Notes under the pieces: generated by a model
The model's input: only the letters and a program-made list of their open reading frames with translations
What the model was told of the DNA's origin: nothing
Databases searched by the model: none
Program-made: the position numbers and the translations under genes
DNA from: Gammaproteobacteria bacterium
GTDB taxonomy: Bacteria; Pseudomonadota; Gammaproteobacteria; UWMA-0217
Assembly: GCA_011330835.1 (NCBI GenBank)
Contig: DRPO01000599.1
Span: 1-7,184, forward strand
DNA length: 7,184 nt
Direction of reading: 5' to 3'
Shown: in pieces, positions 1 through 6,870 of the stretch
Layout of the letters: every line of letters starts with the position of its first letter
How positions within the stretch are numbered: the stretch's first letter is position 1

Positions 1-3000
1 AGGTCGCCATGGCCGCTTTGCAGACTTTGGCGAACGCCCAGATCCGCCAGGCTCGCGCCCACGTCGTCGGAGGCGATGTTGACGTTGAGTTCGAGCCGCT
101 GATGTCCGTTGCTCTGATACCAGCCGCCTCCAGAACGCGCCTTGAGGTGGGACTGATCGACATCCAGCCGGTCGATCCGCAAACCGGTCGGGACGCGCGT
201 CGTCAGCAGACGCGCCTTGCCCAACGCGCGGTCGCCGATACTTAGCGACTCCACTTCCGCGTCGACCGAAGGCAGGTCCAGCGGCGACCCGATCGGCGAC
301 TTGTCGCCCCCCTTCGCGGTCGGCAGCGCCAACCGGGTCAACCGCGCCCGGATACGCGCTCCGTTCTCGCGTTGCATCGGTATGTTCAGCGTACCGGCCA
401 TCTGGTCGGACCTGACTTTCAGGAACCACCGAGCGTCTTCCCGCTCGCCAACCACGCGCAGATGATTGAGCGTCAGGCTGTCGCCAACGCTCACGTACCC
501 GAACCCGGCGTCCAGCCGGACAGGTTCCGGGCCGCTGGCGTCCGGGTCGCGCAACCGGTCGAGCGCATCCAGCCAGGGCCCGAGGGCGACGCCTGGCCAG
601 TCGCCCGCAACCAGCAAGCCCTGCTCAGGAATCGGCGCCTGCGTATCCAGCAAGCGCACGACGCCCCGCTCGACCCCGCCGACATTACCCTCTCCGGTCT
701 TCAACTCGCCCTCGAACTGCAACGTCTGGCCGTAGCTCACCTTCAGCCGGGGCGGTTTGCTGAACCGGTAATCGACCGTCAACATTCCCGCCGACTCCGT
801 CGCCGGTTTTTCAAGCGGCGGCGGCAAGGCGATCGCCACGCCCCGCAGATCGGAGCGAACCACGAGATTCAGCTCCTCGCCCTGTTCCCGATTCGCGCGC
901 GATGGAATCGTCATTGTTCCCCGCCACAGACCCCGGCCAGGCAACGCCAGCGCCAGCTGCCGCCGCAGATTGGGCAGCAAGGCCGCGGGATCGTAGTCGC
1001 CCTCCACGTTGACCTGGATATCGCCGTTGTCGGTGGAGCCGATCCGCCCAGTGACCGGGCTGCCGCGGAAACGAGCGCTCAACCCGATAGCGTCCCAGGA
1101 CTTGTCCGAGAAGGCCACCGAGCCGGTCACGCCCTCGAACCGGACGTTCTGCCGGGGCAACGCCAGCAAGGCGTCCTCCAGCAGCACATGTCCGTTGAAT
1201 TTCGGCTTGTCCCCTCGACGCTTGAGCGCCTTGCCCAACGGGAGTTGCACCGATAGCGACAACCGCGTGTCGCCCCGACTTTCAACCTGGCCGAGAAACG
1301 CCGTCATGTTCTTGACCAGCGGCGTGTCATGCAGGAAACGGATCACATCGGAGAGATCGCCCCTGGCCTTGCCCTCGATATCCAGCCGGGAACGGAACAG
1401 GTTGGCGATTTTCAGGGTCGCGGGAGAAACCCGGGTCTCCAGAATCCTCCCGCGATCCACGCGGGCGTCGAAACGGGCGTTGGCGAAACGCACCCGCCCA
1501 TTGAGTTCGCGCGCGTCCGGCCAGCCATCGTGATAATGGAATCGCGCATTCTCGACATCGAAGGCCGCCCGCAGCCGGGCCTTGCCCGAACGCAAGGCCT
1601 GCTTGTCCAGCGCCCCGTGATAACTGACCAGCGCGTTGCGGACCGTTCCCGCGATAAACCCTTTTCTCAGCAGTTCCCGGACGCGGGGATTGCGAATGAC
1701 CGGGAACGGAATGTAATCCGGCGCTTTTTTCGCATCGGCTCGGGGGACCATCAGCTCCAGGTCAAGCACCGGCTTTCTGTCCGGCGCCAGCGTGACATTC
1801 GCCGCGCCGCTGGCGGTAAAATCGCCGGTCGCCAGGCGCAGCTTGTCGATCACGACCTCCCAGCTTCCTCCCTTGCCGCGCCGCCAGTCCGCCTCCCCTG
1901 AGAGGCTGTCCAGGGGCAGCGCATGTCCCAGCAGTTTCGGCAGGTCGAGAACCATGCGCTGGCCGTTCAGAACGGCCCGCCCCCCCTGTTCATCGAGCCG
2001 AACGCGACCGGAAAGATTCCTAACCCCGGGCCAGCGTCGGTAAGCCGCCCAGCCCACGCCGTCGAGCTTCGCCGAGAACCGGTAGCGAGGGTTCGCGGAT
2101 TTTTTCAGGGGCGCGCGAAACTCCACCGCCGTCAATTGACCCTCTGGCGCGAGCCGTTCCAGCAGGGTATGCGCTGGCAGGCGGGAGAATCCGGCGGCAA
2201 ACGCCGCCAGTTCACCGATGTTTACACGGTCGATGAACCCCGTCAGCACTGGCCCGCCCTCGCCCGCCCGCGTCCAGGCCAAACTCAGGCCGCTGGCCGG
2301 CCAGGGTTGCTTGCCCGTCCTCAGCGCCAGCCGATCGAGATCCAGTCGCCAACGCTCCGGCTCTCCCGTCAGGTGAAAGCGAGAAGAGATTTTGGACACG
2401 CGCCGGGGTTCGCCCTGCGAGCCGGGCTCTTCGATGCGCAGGCCATAGCCCGCGATTTCACCGATGGCTTCGAGGCGCTCTCTGGCCCGCCAGTTTCCCC
2501 ACGTTTGAACATTTACCCGTCCGTTGGACAGCCTGGGCCACCCGGTCGGCCACCCCAGCGGATTGCCGCGCACGTCGATGGCGCTGCCCTTGAGGTAGAA
2601 ATCGCCGCGCCACGCAAACACATCGTTCAACGGTCCCCGCGCCCGAGCGATCAGGCGCAGGTTCTCGCCCTGACTGTAGGGAAGATCGATGTGGGCGTCG
2701 AGATCGACCGACGCGGAGCCGATGACCAGGCGCAGCTTCCGGGCGACGAACCGGAATTTCCTGTTGAGCGCCTGATCCTCCCAGATGACGCGGATGTCCC
2801 GCAGATCGAGCGTGAGCCCCGCCAGTTCCTCCAGGGAGTTGAAGCGCCGCGCGGCGGACCCGCCAGCGGGTTCGAACCCCCGGAACAGCAACCGGCCATC
2901 CTTGCGCCGAACAATCTCCACCACGCTGCCGCGCAGGATCAACTTGTCGGGAACCAGCGCGCCGCGCGCCAGACTGCGCCAGGGGTTGATCTTCAGGCGA

Positions 3001-3281
3001 ATCAGTTCGAATGTCGCCAGCGGCGCGCTGCCATCGGGGGCGTCAATCCGGACATCGCGCAGCTTGATCAGGGGCTTGAAACCAGCCCAGTCCGCCTCAA
3101 TGAGGCCGATGCTGACCGGATGGCGGATGAGCTTGCCGATCTCTTCCGCCGCGACATCGCGAAACTCGTTGGCAAACGGCAGAATCAGCCGCGACAGCGA
3201 CAGCAAAATCGCCAGCACGATGATAATCTCGGCGAGCAGACGCCAGCCGAGCGTCGCGCCGTGGGAGAGCAGGATTTTCAT
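1..3281 (-). CDS. yhdP: YhdP family AsmA-like envelope protein (partial, C-terminus off the left edge)
   Basis: The frame is open without a stop from the ATG at 3281 to the window edge: 1093 complete codons, so roughly the last 150-200 residues of a protein usually near 1250-1270 residues are missing. It starts MKILLSHGATLGWRLL; residues about 12-36 form one hydrophobic membrane anchor, followed by a long, mostly beta-rich, charged body as in the YhdP/TIGR02099 family (AsmA-like, DUF3971). In E. coli, YhdP with TamB and YdbH is implicated in moving phospholipids from the inner to the outer membrane; it is anchored in the inner membrane and spans the periplasm. The start is fixed because no in-frame ATG, GTG or TTG is seen just upstream; the ribosome site is weak (GCGGAA about 3 nt before ATG), which suggests coupling to rng, whose stop lies 78 nt upstream. 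The E. coli order rng-yhdP is preserved. Family call is strong; substrate in this organism is inferred. Confidence 0.9.
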   Translation of the reverse strand, partial: MKILLSHGATLGWRLLAEIIIVLAILLSLSRLILPFANEFRDVAAEEIGKLIRHPVSIGLIEADWAGFKPLIKLRDVRIDAPDGSAPLATFELIRLKINPWRSLARGALVPDKLILRGSVVEIVRRKDGRLLFRGFEPAGGSAARRFNSLEELAGLTLDLRDIRVIWEDQALNRKFRFVARKLRLVIGSASVDLDAHIDLPYSQGENLRLIARARGPLNDVFAWRGDFYLKGSAIDVRGNPLGWPTGWPRLSNGRVNVQTWGNWRARERLEAIGEIAGYGLRIEEPGSQGEPRRVSKISSRFHLTGEPERWRLDLDRLALRTGKQPWPASGLSLAWTRAGEGGPVLTGFIDRVNIGELAAFAAGFSRLPAHTLLERLAPEGQLTAVEFRAPLKKSANPRYRFSAKLDGVGWAAYRRWPGVRNLSGRVRLDEQGGRAVLNGQRMVLDLPKLLGHALPLDSLSGEADWRRGKGGSWEVVIDKLRLATGDFTASGAANVTLAPDRKPVLDLELMVPRADAKKAPDYIPFPVIRNPRVRELLRKGFIAGTVRNALVSYHGALDKQALRSGKARLRAAFDVENARFHYHDGWPDARELNGRVRFANARFDARVDRGRILETRVSPATLKIANLFRSRLDIEGKARGDLSDVIRFLHDTPLVKNMTAFLGQVESRGDTRLSLSVQLPLGKALKRRGDKPKFNGHVLLEDALLALPRQNVRFEGVTGSVAFSDKSWDAIGLSARFRGSPVTGRIGSTDNGDIQVNVEGDYDPAALLPNLRRQLALALPGRGLWRGTMTIPSRANREQGEELNLVVRSDLRGVAIALPPPLEKPATESAGMLTVDYRFSKPPRLKVSYGQTLQFEGELKTGEGNVGGVERGVVRLLDTQAPIPEQGLLVAGDWPGVALGPWLDALDRLRDPDASGPEPVRLDAGFGYVSVGDSLTLNHLRVVGEREDARWFLKVRSDQMAGTLNIPMQRENGARIRARLTRLALPTAKGGDKSPIGSPLDLPSVDAEVESLSIGDRALGKARLLTTRVPTGLRIDRLDVDQSHLKARSGGGWYQSNGHQRLELNVNIASDDVGASLADLGVRQSLQSGHGD

Positions 3282-3359
3282 GGTTCCGCGCCGATCATCG
3301 CATCGCGCGAAGAAACGGATGTCAGTCGTTCGCGGTCGATGTCGATTGCCGCATGCGCG

Positions 3360-4820
3360 CTAGATGGGCACCACATCGAACTGATCCTGGTAGTACTGCG
3401 TCTCGACCTGGTACTTGATGGGAATGTCGATAAACTGCTGCAATTCGGCCAGGCTGGAGGACTCCTCGTCGAGCAGCAGATCGACGATTTCCTGGGAGAC
3501 CAGCAGCAGGATTTCGCTGGCGTCGTACTGGCGCGCCTCGCGCAGAATCTCGCGAAACAGGTCGTAGCAGGCTGTTTCGGCGGTCTTGACATAGCCCTTG
3601 CCCTTGCAGACGCCGCAGGGTTCGCAAAGGACGTGCTCCAGGCTTTCGCGGGTGCGCTTGCGGGTCATCTCCACCAGCCCCAGCGGCGAGACGTCGCAGA
3701 CCTGGGAGCGCGCGTGATCCTTCTCCAGCGCCTTCTCCAGCGCCCGCATGACGCTGCGGCGATGTTCCGGGTCGGACATGTCGATGAAGTCGATGATGAT
3801 AATGCCGCCCAGGTTGCGCAGCCGAAGCTGGCGGGCGATGGTCTGGGCCGCTTCCAGATTGGTCTTGAAGATGGTCTCTTCCAGGTTCCGCGAGCCGACG
3901 AAGCCGCCGGTGTTCACATCGATGGTGGTCATCGATTCAGTCTGGTCGAAGATCAGGTGGCCGCCGGACTTGAGCATGACCTTGCGCTCCAGCGCCTTGA
4001 GAATCTCGTCCTCGATGTTGTAGAGATCGAAAATGGGACGCTCGCCCGTGTAGAGCTGCAGGCGATCCACCATTTCTGGCACGTAGGACTCGGCGAATTC
4101 GAGGACGTCGGAATAGGTTCCGCGCGAATCGATCAGCAACTGGGTGCAGTCGCTGCCCACCATGTCGCGCAGCGTCCGCTTGGCCAGCGGCAGGTCGGAA
4201 TAGACGCAGGCCCCGGGCGCGGAACTCTTCTCGCGTTCGCTGATCTTGCTCCAGACCCGATCAAGGAACGCCATGTCCTGCAGCAGGTCTTGCTCGGAAA
4301 CGCCTTCCGCCGCGGTGCGCAGAATATAGCCTTGCGGCCGGTCTCCGCGCGCCTTGTACACCAGCTGCCGCAGACGCTCGCGTTCGGCGCCATCCTCGAT
4401 CCGGGTGGAAACGCCAATCGAGCCGCCATAGGGCATCAGCACCAGATAACGCGACGGGATGGTGACATGCGTGGTCAGACGGGCGCCCTTGGTGCCCAGC
4501 GGATCCTTGACGACCTGAACGAGCAGTTGCTGACCTTCGTGCAACAGCCGATTGATCGACACCGGCTCGTCCATCTCGACCCCGTTCTGACCATCGGGGA
4601 TGACATCGGAGGCGTGCAGGAAAGCCGCCCGGTCCAGACCGATCTCGACGAACGCCGCCTCCATGCCCGGCAACACGCGGCAGACCTTGCCCAGATAGAT
4701 ATTGCCGACAATGCCGCGATTGCGCGTGCGCTCGATCGCCACCTCCTGGAGCACCCCGTTCTCGACAAAGGCGACGCGGGTTTCCTGGGGCGTGACATTG
4801 ATCAGTACTTCGATATTCAT
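3360..4820 (-). CDS. rng: Ribonuclease G
   Basis: The 486-residue product matches the length of E. coli RNase G (489). This endoribonuclease of the RNase E/G family matures the 5' end of 16S rRNA and cuts selected mRNAs in the cytoplasm, preferring 5'-monophosphate ends. An S1-like RNA-binding region spans about residues 35-120 (GIVGNIYLGKV, AAFLHASD, VQVVKDPLGTKGARLTT). The catalytic metal-binding aspartates are D301 in TTIDVNTG and D344 in IIIIDFIDM, with the family's spacing of 43. The zinc-link cysteines are C402 and C405 in CGVCKGKG, and the protein ends QYYQDQFDVVPI as RNase G does. The long C-terminal scaffold of RNase E is absent, which separates G from E. The ATG at 4820 directly follows GGAAAGAGG, a purine-rich ribosome site, and the N-terminus aligns with E. 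coli (INVTPQETRVA). It follows maf after 154 nt that contain a GC-rich hairpin. Confidence 0.97.
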   Translation of the reverse strand: MNIEVLINVTPQETRVAFVENGVLQEVAIERTRNRGIVGNIYLGKVCRVLPGMEAAFVEIGLDRAAFLHASDVIPDGQNGVEMDEPVSINRLLHEGQQLLVQVVKDPLGTKGARLTTHVTIPSRYLVLMPYGGSIGVSTRIEDGAERERLRQLVYKARGDRPQGYILRTAAEGVSEQDLLQDMAFLDRVWSKISEREKSSAPGACVYSDLPLAKRTLRDMVGSDCTQLLIDSRGTYSDVLEFAESYVPEMVDRLQLYTGERPIFDLYNIEDEILKALERKVMLKSGGHLIFDQTESMTTIDVNTGGFVGSRNLEETIFKTNLEAAQTIARQLRLRNLGGIIIIDFIDMSDPEHRRSVMRALEKALEKDHARSQVCDVSPLGLVEMTRKRTRESLEHVLCEPCGVCKGKGYVKTAETACYDLFREILREARQYDASEILLLVSQEIVDLLLDEESSSLAELQQFIDIPIKYQVETQYYQDQFDVVPI

Positions 4821-4906
4821 CCTCTTTCCAGTCTATAGACCTCTCGCGACCAAGAATACCTCGCTCAGGGCGCGTAGGTTTTCGTCGAGAGCAAGCGTCG
4901 GGTTGG

Positions 4907-4944
4907 GCCGGCGGGACGCCGGCGCTCCCAGGGGCGCCGGCGTC
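4907..4944. repeat. GC-rich REP-like palindromic unit between maf and rng
   Basis: GACGCCGGCGC (4915-4925) and GCGCCGGCGTC (4934-4944) form a perfect 11-bp inverted repeat with an 8-nt loop. A competing 7-bp hairpin, GCCGGCG (4907-4913) and CGCCGGC (4917-4923) with a 3-nt loop, shares the middle arm, so the two cannot form together. A run of four T follows the 11-bp stem on the plus strand (4945-4948); in the maf-to-rng direction the stem is preceded by A's and not followed by U's, so it is a poor intrinsic terminator for maf. It more likely is a dispersed repeat that may protect the maf mRNA end or tune rng expression. The inverted repeat is directly visible; the repeat-family identity is inferred. 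Confidence 0.6.
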
Positions 4945-4974
4945 TTTTCGCCAATGGCGCATCCGGACGCCGCC

Positions 4975-5559
4975 CTAACTCGGCAGTATTTTGCAACCCG
5001 CCGCCTCCAGCATGCGCGCGGTAGCAAACAGAGGCAGCCCCATGATCGCGGAATAACTGCCAACGATTTTTTCGATAAAGATGGCCCCCAAACCCTGGAT
5101 CGCGTAAGCCCCGGCCTTGTCTCGCGGCTCGCCGCTACGCCAGTAGACCGCGATTTCCTCCGCCGTCAGCTCCCGGAAAAACACCTGGGAAGAAGTCACG
5201 CTCGATGACACCGAACCACCGGCGACCACGGCGACGCCCGTATGCACCTGATGACGGGTTCCCGAGAGCCGGCTCAGCATCTTCGCGGCGTCATCAAAAT
5301 CCTTCGGCTTGCCGAGAATTCTACCATCGACCTCGATCGCGGTATCGGCGCCGATCACCACGGCGGAATCCGGCAGCGCCAGGGCGGCGGTCGCGGCCTT
5401 GTCCCGCGCCAGCCGCTCGACGAAAACGACTGCCGGTTCGCCCTCCCCTGGCGTCTCGTCCACCTCGACAACGTGAACGGCGGGCTCGATCCCAATTTGC
5501 CGCAGCAACTCCAGCCGACGCGGCGACGCCGAGGCCAGCACAATCTCGCATCCTGTCAT
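4975..5559 (-). CDS. maf: Maf nucleoside triphosphate pyrophosphatase, YhdE type (dTTP/UTP)
   Basis: This 194-residue product is a Maf/HAM1-fold nucleotide pyrophosphatase, hydrolysing a nucleoside triphosphate to the monophosphate and pyrophosphate. Visible motifs are SASPRR at residues 10-15 (phosphate binding), K54 in ARDKA, the catalytic-type aspartate D72 in GADT, LGKP near 82-85, and DKAGAYAIQGLG at 147-158. The last motif and the overall match to E. coli YhdE place it in the dTTP/UTP-specific subgroup rather than the YceF group; substrate is inferred from that. A longer reading from 5598 adds 13 residues (MPDSSHVNHREQR) that no Maf needs. The start at 5559 is preferred because it has GGGAG 6 nt upstream and gives MTGCEIVLASASPRR, the standard Maf N-terminus. 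In the cluster it lies between the toxin gene and rng, next to rng as in E. coli (yhdE-rng). Confidence 0.95.
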   Translation of the reverse strand: MTGCEIVLASASPRRLELLRQIGIEPAVHVVEVDETPGEGEPAVVFVERLARDKAATAALALPDSAVVIGADTAIEVDGRILGKPKDFDDAAKMLSRLSGTRHQVHTGVAVVAGGSVSSSVTSSQVFFRELTAEEIAVYWRSGEPRDKAGAYAIQGLGAIFIEKIVGSYSAIMGLPLFATARMLEAAGCKILPS

Positions 5560-5565
5560 TCTTTG

Positions 5566-5570
5566 CTCCC
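5566..5570 (-). promoter_or_regulatory. Ribosome binding site deciding the maf start
   Basis: GGGAG lies 6 nt before the ATG at 5559 on the minus strand. It supports the shorter Maf start over the ATG at 5598. Confidence 0.6.
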
Positions 5571-5651
5571 GGTGATTAACATGGGATGAATCCGGCATTC
5601 AGGGCGAGCGCGGCAACCAGTCGCCGGGAACGCATACTTGCCAAAACAAAC

Positions 5652-5680
5652 ATTATTGGTTTCGATGAAATTCGGGTTAA
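5652..5680 (-). promoter_or_regulatory. Candidate promoter for maf-rng-yhdP
   Basis: On the minus strand TTAACC (5680-5675; 4 of 6 to the -35 consensus) is followed after 17 nt by AATAAT (5657-5652; 5 of 6 to the -10 consensus). The -35 box overlaps the toxin stop codon, and the maf start lies about 95 nt downstream. It would free the housekeeping genes from the toxin-antitoxin promoter. This rests on sequence match alone in an AT-rich spot, so it could be chance. Confidence 0.3.
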
Positions 5681-5940
5681 TTGCCTTTGTAGACCCGGGA
5701 ACGATGTCCAACCTTGACGACAACGACGACAATATCGGCGTCCTTGATCTCATAAATTATCCGGTAAACGCCTTGCCGAATGCGGTAACGGTCCTGGCCG
5801 GACAATTTGATACAGCCTTCACTCCTTGGGTTTACCGCCAAGGCGTCTATTCGCTCCAGTATTTTTCTTACATCCCTTTTCGGGATAGCGCGAAGATCTT
5901 TGGCAACTGACTTCTTGAACCGAATCTCATAATTTGCCAT
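5677..5940 (-). CDS. RelE/ParE-family type II toxin
   Basis: This 87-residue protein has the RelE/ParE toxin fold signature: MANYEIRFKKSVAKDLRAIP at the N-terminus, KLSGQDRYRIRQGVYRIIYE at about 45-64, and VKVGHRSRVY at 75-84. The basic residues R53, R55, R60 and R80 and the late Y84 sit where RelE-type mRNA interferases keep their RNA-binding and catalytic residues, and the sequence is nearer the RelE than the ParE branch. RelE toxins cut mRNA in the ribosomal A site; that activity here is inferred. Its ATG lies inside the last codons of the antitoxin gene (14-nt overlap, different frame), so translation is probably coupled and no separate ribosome site is needed. The gene is more AT-rich than maf and rng, which suggests acquisition. 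The length is full for the family and no key region is missing, so it looks intact. Confidence 0.9.
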   Translation of the reverse strand: MANYEIRFKKSVAKDLRAIPKRDVRKILERIDALAVNPRSEGCIKLSGQDRYRIRQGVYRIIYEIKDADIVVVVVKVGHRSRVYKGN

Positions 5941-6160
5941 GTAATCTTAGCTCTTCCAGCAATTCCTCATAGCTCAGCGTTGGCTCCGCCGCCCGCTCTT
6001 CAAACGCGCTCAAATCTTCCTGATCTTCGCGCAGAGCCATGCGAACCGCCTCATTGACAAATCCGGAAACAGATTGATGCCTGGCCGCAGCCATAACCCG
6101 AAGGGCATGGTGGATCTCTGGATCAAAGTAAATCGTTGATCTCTTGGATAATTCACTCAT
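5927..6160 (-). CDS. Ribbon-helix-helix (CopG-like) antitoxin
   Basis: This 77-residue acidic-tailed protein precedes and overlaps the toxin gene. Residues 7-13 (RSTIYFD) fit the DNA-contacting beta strand, 14-26 the first helix and about 30-44 (SVSGFVNEAVRMALR) the second helix of a ribbon-helix-helix dimer domain. The C-terminal part (about 45-77, with SYEELLEELRLHGKL) is the expected toxin-wrapping segment. It should neutralise the toxin and repress its own operon by binding the repeat at 6188-6213. The ATG at 6160 is supported by AGGAGG 7 nt upstream, much stronger than any site at the toxin, giving more antitoxin than toxin. It follows rlmH after 84 nt. Order, overlap and domain type agree well with a RelE/RHH type II pair. 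Confidence 0.9.
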   Translation of the reverse strand: MSELSKRSTIYFDPEIHHALRVMAAARHQSVSGFVNEAVRMALREDQEDLSAFEERAAEPTLSYEELLEELRLHGKL

Positions 6161-6167
6161 AAAAAAG

Positions 6168-6173
6168 CCTCCT
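6168..6173 (-). promoter_or_regulatory. Strong ribosome binding site of the antitoxin
   Basis: AGGAGG, a perfect Shine-Dalgarno core, sits 7 nt before the antitoxin ATG and is followed by a T-run (CTTTTTT). It is the strongest ribosome site in the window and fits the need for excess antitoxin. Confidence 0.8.
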
Positions 6174-6187
6174 ACCAGCCATTCCAG

Positions 6188-6213
6188 CGCTATGACATCA
6201 TAACATCATAGCG
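6188..6213. promoter_or_regulatory. Putative operator of the toxin-antitoxin operon
   Basis: CGCTATGA (6188-6195) and TCATAGCG (6206-6213) form a perfect 8-bp inverted repeat with a 10-nt spacer. Within it lie two perfect tandem copies of ACATCATA (6195-6202 and 6203-6210). Short repeated half-sites just upstream of the antitoxin are typical binding sites for ribbon-helix-helix antitoxins, so this is probably where the antitoxin, alone or with the toxin, represses transcription. The repeats are seen directly; binding is inferred. Confidence 0.6.
6197..6205 (-). promoter_or_regulatory. Candidate extended -10 promoter of the toxin-antitoxin operon
   Basis: On the minus strand TGTTATGAT (6205-6197) fits an extended -10 element (TGn plus TATGAT, 5 of 6 to consensus). 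No good -35 box is found at the usual distance, which extended -10 promoters tolerate. It lies entirely inside the operator repeat, so a bound repressor would block RNA polymerase. A second TATGAT lies at 6210-6205. Confidence 0.4.
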
Positions 6214-6244
6214 TTCTGATACGCGGAATATACTGCGCTCGCTC

Positions 6245-6715
6245 TCATCCCCGATGGTAAGGGTGATTCTTCAACAGCGACCAGGCGCGGTAAAGCTGTT
6301 CGGCGACGATAATGCGCGCCAGCGGATGAGGAAACGTCAGCGGCGATAGCGACCATCGGATGTCGGCGGCGTCAAGACAGGCGTCGTGCAGCCCCTCCGG
6401 TCCGCCGATCAGCAGCGAGTAGTTCCGCCCGCTACCCATCCATCCCTGCATCCGCCGACTCAGCGCTTCCGTGCTCCAGGCCTGGCCGCGAACATCCAGC
6501 GCAATCAGGCCATTGCCCCGGGGAACCGCCGCCAGCATTTGCTGGCCCTCCTTTTCCAGGATCGATTCCACCGGCGCGTTCTTGCCCCGGACGCGAGCCG
6601 GAATCTCCGTCAGCGACAGCGAACATTCCGCCGGCATGCGGCGCGCGTATTCCTCGAACCCGGCCTCGACCCAGCCGGGCATCTTTCGGCCCACGGCGAT
6701 CAGTTGCAGTTTCAT
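6245..6715 (-). CDS. rlmH: 23S rRNA (pseudouridine-1915-N3)-methyltransferase RlmH
   Basis: The 156-residue product matches E. coli RlmH (155) along its whole length. RlmH is a SPOUT-class (knotted) methyltransferase that uses S-adenosylmethionine to methylate pseudouridine 1915 in helix 69 of 23S rRNA on assembled 70S ribosomes; it works as a dimer. Visible signatures are MKLQLIAVGRKMPGWVEAGF at the start, RGKNAPV with EKEGQQML near 43-61, the cofactor-knot motif LLIGGPEGL at 101-109, LTFPHPLARIIVAEQLYRAW at 126-145, and the conserved tail NHPYHRG. The ATG at 6715 follows AAGAGG with an 8-nt spacing. In related genomes rsfS (and nadD) commonly sit directly upstream; here about 400 bases of palindromic repeats intervene, and no rsfS tail is recognised at the right edge. 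Confidence 0.97.
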   Translation of the reverse strand: MKLQLIAVGRKMPGWVEAGFEEYARRMPAECSLSLTEIPARVRGKNAPVESILEKEGQQMLAAVPRGNGLIALDVRGQAWSTEALSRRMQGWMGSGRNYSLLIGGPEGLHDACLDAADIRWSLSPLTFPHPLARIIVAEQLYRAWSLLKNHPYHRG

Positions 6716-6779
6716 CGGCTATACCTCTTGGGATTGAGGATACCCCATTCAGGGTGCGACTAAAGTCTCACTTCCTTCT

Positions 6780-6831
6780 GGTGGCTGGGATCGGGGCTTC
6801 TACCCCGACGCAAGAGGCGGGCTAGCCCACC
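6780..6831. repeat. Short imperfect palindromic unit upstream of rlmH
   Basis: The ends GGTGGCT (6780-6786) and AGCCCACC (6824-6831) are inverted with one extra base. Inside are a perfect 6-bp hairpin TCGGGG/CCCCGA (6791-6796 and 6803-6808, loop 6) and a 10-bp palindrome GGGCTAGCCC (6819-6828). It directly abuts the next repeat arm. It looks like a REP-type dispersed unit; the hairpins are seen, the dispersal is inferred. No coding frame of note crosses it. Confidence 0.45.
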
Positions 6832-6861
6832 TCGTCATTCCCGCGAAACCGGGAATCCAGT
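6831..6861 (+). repeat. Left arm of a dispersed ATTCC-type inverted repeat
   Basis: CTCGTCATTCC (6831-6841) is the perfect inverse of GGAATGACGAG (7065-7075), and GGAATCCAGT (6852-6861) the perfect inverse of ACTGGATTCC (7033-7042). The arm itself folds: ATTCCCG (6837-6843) pairs with CGGGAAT (6850-6856) around a 6-nt loop. Units of the form GTCATTCC...GGAATCCAG are widespread dispersed repeats in proteobacteria. This arm is about 14 nt shorter inside than the right arm. Confidence 0.65.
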
Positions 6862-6870
6862 GGCTTGGGG

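Noticed and set aside
372..1256. A 294-codon plus-strand open frame.
   Set aside because: It is the same register shadow of yhdP; the sense strand is continuous YhdP-like protein here.
1923..4838. A 971-codon open frame on the plus strand running antisense through yhdP and rng.
   Set aside because: It is in exact codon register opposite both genes. yhdP and rng share the same minus frame and rarely use TTA, CTA or TCA, so the complementary frame lacks stops. The translation is rich in R, Q, A and D with no recognisable domain, and both sense proteins are clear.
4261..4962. A 233-codon minus-strand frame overlapping the rng start and the GC hairpin.
   Set aside because: It is an out-of-frame reading of rng extended through the palindromic repeat; its arginine-rich translation is typical of a GC-rich shadow.
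5560..5598. Longer Maf N-terminus from the ATG at 5598.
   Set aside because: The 13 extra residues are not part of the Maf fold, and the ATG at 5559 has a properly spaced GGGAG.
5638..5910. A 90-codon plus-strand frame starting MPKQTLLVSMKF.
   Set aside because: It lies antisense to the intact RelE-type toxin gene and shows no ribosome site or domain.
5596..6754. A 9-nt direct repeat CATTCAGGG at 5596-5604 and 6746-6754 that could mark the ends of an insertion carrying the toxin-antitoxin pair.
   Set aside because: It would also enclose rlmH, a core gene, and a 9-nt match over this distance may be chance.
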